Shown here in pieces: positions 32,658 to 42,200 of a stretch of 64,000 nt of DNA. The stretch is taken from NCBI GenBank assembly GCA_037127315.1, contig JBBBDQ010001269.1:2545001-2609000 (forward strand), given 5' to 3'. This DNA is from Ascarosepion bandense. Its lineage: Eukaryota > Mollusca > Cephalopoda > Sepiida > Sepiidae. Made by a program: the position numbers and the translations under genes. Position 1 is the stretch's first letter. Each line of letters starts with the position of its first letter. The notes under the pieces are model-generated. The model was not told the DNA's origin, ran no database searches, and was given only the letters and a program-made list of their open reading frames with translations.

Positions 32658-33575
32658 CAGATTAAATTTGTCGTTTCTAAACGAAGATTTCGATAAATAA
32701 AAATCATGCTTTACGTGTAAAACAAATTAATATATCGCCTGTATTCTTCTCATTATTTACCATAATATATACGTCTGTTATGGGAGGCCACACTTTAAAC
32801 AATGTAAGGTACGCAGATGATACAGTGCTGATAGCAGACACAGAAAGGACACTACAAGATATACTACAGAAGGGAGCCGAGGGGAGTGACAAAAAAAGGG
32901 CAACAAATAAACTACAAGAAAACCTAATGCATAGTCATCAGGAAAAAGGGCGGCCCAAAATGCCAATTACAGGTGAGGGACACTAAAATCAAGCAGGTAC
33001 AGAAATTTAAAAACCTAGGAAGTGTTCTAACAGAAGACGGAAAGTGCAACACTGAGATCCCGAGGCGAATTGGCATAGCGAAAGAAGCGTTCCAGAAGTT
33101 GAGTAAAGTATTAAGAAACAGGACAATTTCACTAGAAACAAGGAAGAGAGTACTGGATTGCTATGCGATGTCGGTTCTTCAATATGGCAGTGAATGTTGG
33201 ACAGTATCTTCGAAGATGAAGAAAAAACTTGAAGCAGATGAAATGTGGTTCTACAGAAGGATGATGCGGATATCATGGACCGAGCATGTGAGCAATGACT
33301 AGGTTTTGGAAAAGATGGAGACGAAACTGAAACTTCTAGGGACATGCAATGAGGAAAGAGGGCTTGGAGAACCTAATACTAACAGGCCAAATAGAGGGAA
33401 AAAGAGACAGAGGAAAGCAGCAGATAACATATTTGAAGGAACTGATCAGGTGGATGACGGAACGAGCGTTGCCTAGTGAAACAGGAGAAAGCGTGCTAAG
33501 ATTCACCAGGGGCAGGAAGATGTGGAAAGCCATGATCCCCTTCGTCCTGAAAGGACATGGCACATAAAAGAAGAA
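32658..33575 (+). mobile_element. RTE-like LINE, RT to C terminus
   Basis: It continues from YADDTVLIADTERTLQDILQ through a frameshift to QVQKFKNLGSVLTEDGKCN, VLQYGSECWTVSSKMKK and MWFYRRMMRISWTEHVSND. After a stop and frameshift near 33300-33350 come MRKEGLENLILTGQIEGKRD and the end VLKGHGT with an (AGA)n tail. The endonuclease and first RT motifs are missing. It belongs to the same family as 14223-14665. Confidence 0.88.
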
Positions 33576-33654
33576 GAATATAATACTTGAATATTCTACC
33601 ATGTATATTGATTTACTATGCAAAGCTTAGATGTGACAAAAGGGCGAAAGTGAG

Positions 33655-33745
33655 GATTAAACTCGCTATTCAATTATAATTGATCTAGTGAAACAGGTTT
33701 GCTAACCATAGCACCACGTCACAGTGTCCTCAGCCAATGTATAAC
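33655..33745 (-). repeat. tRNA-like SINE fragment (family 3)
   Basis: The minus strand has TGGTGCTATGGTTAGCAAAC and GAGTTTAATCC with A- and B-box spacing, and shares sequence with 23778-23872. There is no tRNA cloverleaf. Confidence 0.5.
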
Positions 33746-34494
33746 AGTGGTCCTCATTTATTTTTCTCTCGGCCGCTTTTTCGTAATTATAAATTGCTTT
33801 CACCACACAAAATTTTATGTGATTAGAATTACATTTCAAGAAAAAAACAGTCAGAGGATTAAAAGGGATTAACATCGTATTAAAGTCAAATCATTATCAT
33901 TGATAACTCTCTCCTCCAATTTGCTGACGCTAGTTAATAGTACTTGATATAATGCAATAATGATAAAATGCATGCAACAAAATAATTAATAATATTATTT
34001 TAAATTTTTTAAATTTCTGAAATCATATTTATTTTGCACATGAATTCTTTTAAGCGTTTTCTAAATCTTAGATTGTCTTTCAAACATTCCGCCTCTCCTT
34101 ATTTCGTCTTCCGCGGTATCATTGAGACGGGCTGCACAGTTTGTGAACCACAGATGTATAATATGACCTTACTTTATGATTTGAATAACAGGTTAGGTGC
34201 CTGGCATCTACAAATCCATGGTCGCTTAAACGGCTCCGACTGCTAAATATAACCTGTGATTTACACTTCGCCTCAAAGTTGTAACGACCGGATTGTGCCT
34301 GAAGTAAGGCACAGAACTAGAATGCAGGTTCAAAACAGTGTATTATTATAACAAGGAAACAAAATATTCAAAGCAGTGTGAATAATAAGTCCTGTCGAAA
34401 TAAATAAGTCAGAAGGTATTATTACACTGCCTGACTAGTAACTGTCGTTAGCTGCTGTATTTGACTACTCGTAACTGCCTGTAAGTGCTCTTGT
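33746..34494. other. No supported feature
   Basis: Nothing recognised; AT-rich. Confidence 0.45.
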
Positions 34495-34945
34495 TCAGAC
34501 CGTCCTCGGCCTTTCATCAGAAACAAATGATTTTAAAATTTAAATTAGAAGCGTTTTAGCGAGGAGCGTTCGTCGAGAGATTGATTACATCACGTGACGC
34601 AGAAAGCGACAGATTTTTTAAATATTTGTAAACGTAAACCAATCTTTAATTATACTTATAAATGCTGTTTTAAAGAAAATATTTTTTTTAGATACACTTA
34701 AAATTTTTTCTTTAAAACAACATTTATAAGTATTATTGAAGATAGGTTTACGTTTGCAAATATTAAAAAAATATGTCGCTTTCTGCGATGAAAACAATCT
34801 CTCGACGAACGCTCCTCGCGAAAACTCTTCTAATTTAAATTTTAAAATCATTTGTTTCTGATGAAAGGCTGAGGACCGTCTGAAATATCAAATATAGTAG
34901 TAGAAATAAATAAATACTGTCAAAAAATACATTTTTAAACTTACA
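34495..34945. mobile_element. Penelope 3' tails joined head to head (fold-back)
   Basis: The minus-strand arm (34690 to 34495) and the plus-strand arm (34700 to 34945) are both the 3' UTR and tail of the same Penelope-like element whose endonuclease-linked tail is at 51230-51500. Both contain GTTTACGTTT, CGACGAACGCTCCTCGC-type sequence, ATTTTAAAATCATTTG and a hammerhead core. The minus arm stops at TCTGAA inside the ribozyme; the plus arm continues past it. Penelope elements are known for inverted terminal copies. Confidence 0.75.
34851..34910 (+). ncRNA. Hammerhead-like motif in Penelope tail
   Basis: TTTGTTT, CTGATGA, stem II AGGC/GTCT, GAAA, stem III ATAT/ATAT with loop CAA, A at the cleavage position, then an internal loop and AAATAAA pairing back with TTTGTTT. 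The core matches the consensus; stem I is AU-rich with one G-U pair. Confidence 0.6.
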
Positions 34946-35733
34946 ACTTATATATATATATATATATATATCCAGAGGGAGAGTTCATTCCTCGCAGGAG
35001 GCACCATAGCAGAAACATACTCTCGTCAGATCGAAATTTTATATGAATGATGATAAATCCTTTCAGAAATAGGTAGACTGTCGGTTGTATACAACTATTT
35101 CACTAAAACGATTTCAAAAAATGGTTGCAAGCGAGTAAAAAGTCTCGACTGCAGAACCACAAAAAAACCAACAAACTACTAGAGACCACATTAAAATAAC
35201 ACATTAAATGCACATTAAATTTAACTCGAATAGAAAATAAACATGCAATCAAAATTCTGACGTTCCACATAACCTCATACGTAAGTGAAGGAAAAATCCA
35301 TCTAAACTTCAACAATGACAACTAAATTTGTGCATCTCAGGAAATTGGAATAGGAAATTAACCAGACATTGTCTAGAGGTTGACATTCGAAACTACTTCA
35401 AATAAAATGCTAGGAAGGAAATATTTCTCAATAATGGAAAACGTATCAACAAATACTGTAAGTGAAAAAACTATTTTTCGATAAAATTGTTTTAAGATAA
35501 CATTTGTTCAATTTCAGCAGAACATCAGTGGCTGCTTTGTCAGTGAATGCTAAATATTAGCTCATAAAGAAACTGCTAATATTACAATCAGAATTAAAGA
35601 AACTAGTTTAGCACGAATCCCATAACTCAAGCTGAACAAATTTCTCTTTTTTTTGCATATTTTTCTCTCTCTCTCTGTCTCTCTCTGTCTCTCTCTGTCT
35701 CTCTGTATATACATTATTTTACTGAATCATAAA
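34946..35733. other. No supported gene
   Basis: (TA)n at 34951-34971 and a (CTCTCTGT)n tract at 35665-35705. The rest is unrecognised. Confidence 0.5.
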
Positions 35734-36235
35734 TATAAACTTATTTATAAATGAAATTTTGTCTGTGTCTGTGTGTCTGTGTCTGTGTGTCCGTTACCTA
35801 TAGACTCCGAAACGGTTGAACCGATTTCCTTGAAAATTTACACAGTTGTACTATAAGCGTCTGCGAGTGATCTTAGCTAGGTTTTGTGTTGAGGTACTCC
35901 CGTTAAATATCTAAAATCGATAATCGAAAAAATCGGGTTATAGAAGGAGTGGTCCGATTTTAATCAAATTTGATGCACTCATAGAAAAATACATAAGAAA
36001 CATATTCAGAAGTTTCAAAATTGCAGTTCTTACAATAGTGCAGAAAATCTGATATCGATACCAGGAAATCAAAATTTGACTTACATCCATTCATTTTTCT
36101 TTCAGTCTACGGTTTCGTTTTAACTAGAAAAAATTATTGCTTTTTAGCCTTTCGTCCAAAGAGTCTGAACTCCAGGATCATGGATTAGTTTCAAAGCTTT
36201 CATTACACCCGAGCAACGCCGATCTATACTGCTAG
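35734..36235 (+). mobile_element. Non-autonomous Helitron, copy A
   Basis: The 5' end TATAAACTTATTTATAAATG corresponds to TCTAAACT... in the other copies. The 3' end has the GC stem CCCGAG...CGCCGA and terminates ACTGCTAG before T. A 5' TC, a hairpin a few bases before CTAG, and an A/T insertion site are Helitron hallmarks. The interior has no protein. Relatives lie at 58789-59319 and 60603-61071. Confidence 0.75.
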
Positions 36236-36251
36236 TATATATATATATAGT

Positions 36252-36655
36252 TATCCGCAGACAGATCTGTTTCGCTGTATCACAGCTCATCAGTTTGGTT
36301 AGACATCCGATTGCTTTTTACTCAGGATTGAAACCCGAGCGTATAGGAGTCAGTCGGCGATTCTACCTCTAAGCTATGTGCGCTCGGTAGAATGATACAT
36401 AATTTTAGCGTGTGATATATCATGTATACAATAGCTGAAAATGTTCTAATTCATTACTGAATGAACGATGCTTAGATGCTAGAGTGGCTATTGTTTTTTC
36501 AAAGTCTACCATTCCTCTAGAGTGCTCAGTCAGGGTGTGAAAGCGTAAATAGTCATCCGCAGAAAGATCATTTTCGCTGTATTACAGCTCATCAGTACGG
36601 TTAGACATCTCATTGCTTTTTACTCAGGATTGAAATCCGACCGAATTGGCGTCAG
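36252..36655 (-). mobile_element. Tandem hammerhead-SINE (retrozyme-like), locus 2
   Basis: Two units have core complements at 36287-36293 and 36589-36595, a 302-bp period. Unit 1 has the tRNA-like head and a ribozyme with perfect core, stem II and stem III but a weakened stem I (CCAAA). Unit 2 is cut at 36655. (TA)n adjoins the ribozyme end at 36237-36251. It is the same organisation as locus 1, with different mutations, so the tandem was not copied from locus 1 recently. Confidence 0.75.
36551..36607 (-). ncRNA. Hammerhead ribozyme, locus 2 unit 2
   Basis: CTGATGA, stem II GCTGT-AAT-ACAGC, GAAA, C at the cleavage position, and stem I CCGTA/TGCGG with outer GTC/GAC are kept. Stem III has one mismatch (AATG/CTTT). 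Confidence 0.65.
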
Positions 36656-37082
36656 TATGTGTTTATAATAAAAACGTAATTTGCTGCAACATAAGATCAT
36701 CAAAGAACATAATAGTAGAATGTTAAATCAATATAACAGCATCAGAATTCAACAACATCCTAACAAATATTGATAACAATAAGAATACTTGAAATTGTCG
36801 AAAATCAATTGAGTGTCTATTACACAAAAAATAGCTAACTGACTCTATAATATATTTAAGCTATATATCTACCTTGAAAATCCTACAGTCAAAAAAATTT
36901 ATGTCGGTTGTACCAAGAACCCTTTTAAACCAGCTTTATCAGAGCATTGTATCTTTCAATAATAAGACTTAACGCAATAGCATAACACTTTCCACATATT
37001 ATTGGCACTTAAAAGAAGCCAAAAAAAAAACAAAAAAACGCCGTAAAATAGGAAATATTAAAAAACAGAGCTTGTAAATCGC
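36656..37082. other. No supported feature
   Basis: AT-rich, with an A-run at 37018-37035. Confidence 0.45.
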
Positions 37083-37640
37083 TTGTTCCCTGTTTAGGAT
37101 GTGGTTTCCAGTTTTCTCTTTTCCAATCTTTTCACTTTACCTCTTTTTTTTTTTCAATTGGAGTAGATAGACTATCGCCCGGTTCACACTCCACCCACGT
37201 CCATTGAACAGGTGTAGAGGCTCATCCCTTGTTCCCTGTTTAGGATGTGGTTTCCGGTTTTCTCTTTCCCAGTATTTTCACTTTTCCTCTTTTTTTTCAA
37301 TTGGAGTAGATAGACTATCGCCCGGTTCACACTCCACCCACGTCTATTGAATAGGTGTAGACGCTCATACCTTGTTCCCTGTTTAGGATGTGGTTTTCGG
37401 TTTTCTCTTTTCCAATCTTTTCACTTTTCTTCATTTTTTTTTTCAATTGGAGTAGGTAGACTAAACTATCGCCCGGTTCACTCTCCACCCACGTCTATTG
37501 AACAGGTGTAGACGCTCATCTCTTGTTCCCTGTTTAGGATGTGGTTTCCGGCTTTCTCTCTTCTAATCTTTTCACTCTTACGTAGCCCCCGGCACATCAG
37601 TGACGTTACCGCCTTGCTCGTGGTGATATGATTAAAAAAA
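37083..37640 (+). mobile_element. Half-LINE with 3.4 tandem 143-151 bp monomers
   Basis: Monomers start at 37083, 37229, 37372 and 37523 (TTGTTCCCTGTTTAGGATGT). Each carries CTATCGCCCGGTTCAC and ends GCTCAT. The fourth is cut after about 55 bp and fused to the LINE 3' end (CACATCAGTGACGTTACCGC, then TGATTAAAAAAAAAA). The coding region is wholly absent. It looks like a LINE deletion derivative that keeps repeated 5' UTR units and the 3' recognition end. Confidence 0.8.
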
Positions 37641-38294
37641 AAAAGCTGTTTTCTATATTTATCGGAAAAATTGCAAATTTTTAAAATCCCAATATACAAC
37701 CTGCTAAACAAACGTAACGAAGTAACTTTCAGTTGTCAACATTGTCAAATATATACCCTAAAGTATAGTTAATTTATTTTCTAATATAATATAACTAGAA
37801 CCCTTAATTTATAATCTATGCTCTAACAAAAATGTATTGTTTCCCCTATTTTCTGATAATTAATTTGTTACAGTTAACCGATAGAGCACTTAATAATTCG
37901 ACTACACCTGTTTGTCGTACATTATATTTTAACACTTTCCCTACTTTATAACTTTTTCAGTTCTTTTAGTGATAACAACTTAAATAACATCCTGTAACCG
38001 TTTCACGAATACACATGATACCTTGGCTGACATGCTGAGATATATATGTATACATTCTAATGTTTCATTAGTGACATCAAAAGGGTCTGGGTTTTCATAA
38101 TCATTTTAATTTTCTACCTCGCTATATTATAATCTAATTCCGCATATCCATCATGACCATGGGTTTCTATTGGTTAAATGAAACAACCCTTCGAGTTCTG
38201 CCAAACCCTTAATTGCCTGGATATAGTAACAATAATACAATGATTTTCATTCTGAAGATTTTGAATGAAATCCATTTTCACAACTAACATCTAA
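37641..38294. other. No supported feature
   Basis: Nothing recognised. Confidence 0.45.
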
Positions 38295-38350
38295 CATTGC
38301 CTGATGACGAGACAGAAATCTCGAAATATAGAAATTTCCGTGTCGCAATG
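38295..38350 (+). ncRNA. Hammerhead ribozyme, complete fold
   Basis: Stem I CATTGC/GCAATG (6 bp, perfect) encloses CTGATGA (38301-38307), stem II GAGA-CAGAAA-TCTC, GAAA (38323-38326), stem III ATAT/GTGT with two G-U pairs and loop AGAAATTTCC, and the cleavage triplet GTC ending at 38344. An outer AAATC/GATTT pairing can extend stem I. The flanks (fold-back-like AAATCCATT) resemble a Penelope tail, but no coding part is nearby. Confidence 0.75.
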
Positions 38351-39185
38351 GATTTTTAATTTTTAATTGTATAGCAAATTTAATTATATAATTGTATTAT
38401 GCTCTATAATATTTATTGCATTGAGCACTTTCTTTTAAAAAAATTAAATGCCAGGGAACTCAAAATCGTAAAACCTTGGGTCCTCTTTACCTAGATTCAT
38501 ATATATATATATATATATATATATGGATCGGAATCCGAAAAGAAGATTAAATAAAGTAAAAGAATAAAATTCTGAATTCTCTTTGACTCTTTAACAACAT
38601 AAAAAACATCGCTGATTTATAATGAGAATAAATGAATATCAATTTCTTTTGCAAAATTGATTTTAATAATTTTTCTTCTCTATATAGGAAAATATAATGA
38701 GAGAACAGACGTATGAAAACGAAAGGATATTTCATTCTGTAAATGTTAACTTCCGGTGTTTCTATCATATTCATGAAAAGCAAAGGTTAATTAAAATCAT
38801 GAAGTCACGTAAAACCGTCAGCCTTTGTTCGTCAATTTGTAAGACAAATCGTGTTTCATATCTTTACATATTTCTAGCCAACGAGGTTTAAATAAGTAAT
38901 GTTTGCACATGATTTCCATTTCTTGTCCTTTGTCTAATATCAATATCACTGGATGATAAGGCATGTTCAGATCGATCGATATGCACTGAACAGTTATATT
39001 TCACAGTGACTATTTCCCCGTGGAAAATGTACATTCGGCTAAAAGTACTGATTTTAAAGCCAAGTGACGATACGGTTTGTGACACTGCCGGAAAGACTCG
39101 AATCGAATTTGGAAACAATATTTGAACACAGAAAATTGGTGTCAGACTTATTTACATCAGAGTGTCAGTGTTCGAAAATATTGTG
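38351..39185. other. No supported gene
   Basis: (TA)n at 38501-38524; otherwise unrecognised. Confidence 0.45.
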
Positions 39186-39188
39186 GCA

Positions 39189-39225
<37 letters not shown>

Positions 39226-39229
<4 letters not shown>

Positions 39230-39377
39230 ATCCGCAGACAGATCTGTTTAGCTGTATTACAGCTCATCAGTACGGTTAGACTCCGATTACGTTTTATCCA
39301 GGATTGAACACCGACCGAATTGGCGTCAATCGGCGATTCTACCTCTGAGCTATGGGCGCTCGGTAGAAGGAGGCAGA

Positions 39378-39380
<3 letters not shown>
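39226..39380 (-). repeat. Hammerhead-bearing SINE unit (copy g)
   Basis: Single unit between two (TA)n tracts. Stem I is perfect (CCGTA/TGCGG with outer AGTC/GACT) and stems II and III are perfect. The conserved GAAA has become TAAA, which should abolish catalysis. The tRNA-like head is present (TAGCTCAGAGGTAGAA). Confidence 0.8.

Positions 39381-39467
<87 letters not shown>
39381..39467. repeat. (TA)n microsatellite, long
   Basis: About 43 TA units. Confidence 0.97.
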
Positions 39468-39470
<3 letters not shown>

Positions 39471-39666
39471 AGTCCGTAAACGGTGAGGATAATCCAATAA
39501 TATTAACTTAATATAAAATATTAAGTGTTATATTTATATAGAGAGCTCAATGGATGTTATCCAGAGCAATATGATATTTATAAAGGAAGACTCAACACGT
39601 CATTTAAATTGGTTATAAATTATAATTAATTTCAATGAGCTAAATTAACTCATTTCATCAGACCAC
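39468..39666 (-). repeat. Dispersed repeat R-B with hammerhead fold
   Basis: An uninterrupted partner of the repeat split by the mariner at 25530. The minus strand starts with the ribozyme and runs to GGATTATCCTCACCGTTTAC at 39470. The ribozyme-first arrangement with a short unique body suggests a Penelope-type terminus. Confidence 0.6.
39611..39664 (-). ncRNA. Hammerhead-like motif in repeat R-B
   Basis: The minus strand reads GGT, CTGATGA, stem II AATGAG/CTCATT (6 bp, perfect), GAAA, stem III ATTA/TAAT, T at the cleavage position, internal loop, ACC. The core matches the consensus. Stem I is short (TGGT/ACCA). Confidence 0.6.
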
Positions 39667-39850
39667 GCAATATTCCTTCCATTTGGTACAAAAATTTTTG
39701 CCGGTAAAATTTTTTGTGTCAAATGAAAAAAAAAAAAATTCGGAAAAAAACAAAACAACACAAAATCCTGAAAAAAAATACTTTATATCCTTTAATTTAT
39801 TTGTTTTTATGAGTTGATTATCTTTGTTATTGTAATTTTTATCAATTATT

Positions 39851-40140
39851 ATTATTATTATGTCATTTTTCATCATATTTCGATTTCTGCTTTGGTCTCA
39901 CTAGTCTGCGGGGAGACCTAAGGCAGGTCGTGGCGTGTTGTTATGACTCCATTTCATGTCTTTCTATCTTCCCTATCATCCCTAGCATTACATAGATAAA
40001 GTTTTCCTTAGTGTGTGGGCTGTACTTAATAAGACAATTTTTTGTATATCTCTTAAGCTGGGGTTTCCAGGAATTCTTTCAATGTGTTGTTTTGTTCCAT
40101 TTTTTATCATTCCAAGTGCACCTACTATCACTGGCACAAC

Positions 40141-40182
<42 letters not shown>

Positions 40183-40190
40183 TGATAGGT
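39851..40190 (-). pseudogene. Non-LTR LINE C-terminal fragment (family N), copy 1
   Basis: The minus strand encodes VPVIVGALGMIKNGTKQHIE then GNPSL, DIQKIVL and TLRKTLSM-like sequence, a common LINE C terminus after the reverse transcriptase. It is flanked on both sides by (ATT)n. The partner at 50344-50800 is longer. Confidence 0.7.
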
Positions 40191-40674
40191 TTTATGGAAT
40201 AGTATTGTTGGTATCGTGAAGAATATTAATTGGTCCTTATCGCGTTTTCTTTTGTATCATTCTTATCATACACGATACAAATATTATTGTCATAACGAAA
40301 ACGATAGAAAATTCGTACGTAAAAAATGAAATTATAATATTACCGTTAGAAGTAATAGAAAAATCTGACAATTCAATTTTTTTACTGAAAATACGACCCC
40401 TAAATTTACTGTCATATATTTGAGAATGGCCAACTAAAAGTTCAGGCCAAGGCCATCTTATCGCTTGGGATAAAAATACAGACTCCAATCATAAGTAACA
40501 CTGTAAATCTAACCTCCTCACTACGATTTTTTCCATGATTCTTTTTGCCTGGATAATTTTAACACATTCATTGTTGTAGGAATTGTGGTCTGACGAGCGG
40601 TCTGTAAGAGCTCCGCATATAAGCTATTACCCATGAATTTATAAAAACATCCAACTTATTTTCATTATATATAT
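40191..40674. other. No supported feature
   Basis: Nothing recognised; (TA)n at 40665-40681. Confidence 0.45.
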
Positions 40675-40679
40675 ATATA

Positions 40680-40910
40680 TAATATTTATTCATAAATTAT
40701 AATATGGATATGTTACAATATCACTACAAAAGTAGCTATTTTGTTTCGACACTTCTTGTGTCTTGTCAAGTGATGTGGTTATTTTGAATTTAAAATAAAA
40801 CACATCACTTGATAAGACACAAGAAGTGTCGAAACAAAATAGCTACTTTTCTAGTGATATTATAACATATCCATATTATAATTTATGAATAAATATTATC
40901 AGCTCTATTT
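40680..40910. mobile_element. Fold-back of two Penelope-type ends with ribozyme-like hairpins
   Basis: Arms 40680-40785 (minus) and 40801-40910 (plus) are near-perfect reverse complements with a ~15-bp AT centre. Each arm has stem I ATCAC/GTGAT, stem II GACAC-AAGAA-GTGTC, GAAA and stem III ACAAAA/TTTTGT (perfect in the minus arm). CTGANGA is changed to TTGACAA or TTGATAA in both arms. The stems are thus intact but the catalytic core is mutated identically at two bases. Confidence 0.65.
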
Positions 40911-40967
40911 TGTATTGAGCACTTTTTTAAAAATAGTGTTTCTTTGGACAAGGAATATTATTCCCTC

Positions 40968-40972
<5 letters not shown>

Positions 40973-41025
<53 letters not shown>
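40973..41025. repeat. (TA)n microsatellite
   Basis: About 24 TA units directly left of the truncated gypsy integrase. Confidence 0.95.
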
Positions 41026-41027
<2 letters not shown>

Positions 41028-41041
41028 GAAAATAAATTGGT

Positions 41042-41758
41042 TGTTTTTATTAATCCATGGGTAATAGCTTGGTCGTGATACCAAAGTCACTTCAAAGGAG
41101 AATCTTAAAATACTTTCATGTTGAACATACCGGGAAAAATCGCATGAAAGCTGTGTACTTGCCAAAAATGGATGAGGCTATCGCACAGATGGTGGGAAAG
41201 TGTAAGGGCTATGCGGCGGTAGCAATATCGCCACTGATTATCCAAAAACCTTGGCCAAAGGCGGACAACCCGTGGTTAAGCATACACGCAGACTACGCAA
41301 TACTTATAAATGGCTATTAATATTTTATAGTAGTAAACATCTTTAGTAAATGGCCGGAAGTTTTTAGATATAAACACCCAACAACCGACAATACTATAAG
41401 CTGTTTGCATGAACTATTTGCGAGGTTCGGCGTCGTTGACGTTTTAGTTACAGATAATTGTGAACAATTCATGTCACGTGATTTCAAAGAATTTTGTAAA
41501 ATGTACCTAATAAGACATATAAAAACAGCTTCCTATTACCCACGATCAAATAGGCTTGCCGAAATATTTATAGATACGCTTAAGAGGGCGTTAAAAAGAG
41601 ATAGACACACCATCACAAAAAGCATTGCAGCAATTCTTACAAGTCTACCGTATTACGCCAAACCAGAACATACTACAAGGTCTGTCACCGGCCTAGGTGA
41701 TGTTCGCGCGAAAAATCCGATCGGTTTTCGAGAAATTCTTACCAGGAAAAAGCACTAA
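41042..41758 (+). pseudogene. Ty3/gypsy integrase pseudogene
   Basis: The frame carries the zinc-binding remnant (LKYFHVEHTGKNRMK, then MVGKCKGYAAV) and the integrase core with HADYA (first Asp), a stop after ILINGY, VTDNCEQFMSRDFKEF (second Asp) and SNRLAEIFIDTLKRALKR (catalytic Glu). It is 5'-truncated at a microsatellite, so RT, RNase H and gag are not in cis. The integrase acts on LTR DNA ends in the nucleus. At least one stop makes this copy inactive. Confidence 0.88.
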
Positions 41759-41963
41759 TCGGAATACACCTACAATAGTGAAAAGATCGTACAAAAGTAT
41801 ATTTCAAAATTTTTAATAACAATATGGCGTATTGGGAGACAGGAATAATTATAAGCAGATTTGGAAGCGTAATGTATGTACTACCAAAGGGAAAAAATCA
41901 TGTGAATCAAATCCAAAATGAAGTGAAGAACCAAGTTCCTCACCTTTAGGATGTGAAGATTCT

Positions 41964-42170
41964 ATGGAGGAAATCTTCGAGGATTTTGTCATCCAGAAAC
42001 CAAAAGCGAACACGGAAATCAGAAGAACCAACAGGAACTTCACAGAGCCTTTGATTATAGATCCAAAACGAAAAAATATTAACCTTTCCTACAAAGAAGC
42101 TAAGGAGGTGGGTGTTGGGGAGTCGGCCCTTTTCACACACTCTATGGACTCTTTCTTGGTTTACAAATAA
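41964..42170 (+). pseudogene. Ty3/gypsy Pol C-terminal tail
   Basis: A short frame (MEEIFEDFVIQKPKANTEIR ...) about 200 bp after the integrase core and just before the structured repeats and LTR-like block. It is inferred from position to be the Pol tail; I recognise no conserved domain. Confidence 0.4.
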
Positions 42171-42200
42171 TCCTTCCTACAGAGAAGAGGTTGTTGTTGT

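Noticed and set aside
39320..39511. IY-repeat frames at (TA)n tracts, here and elsewhere
   Set aside because: Microsatellite translations with no gene evidence.
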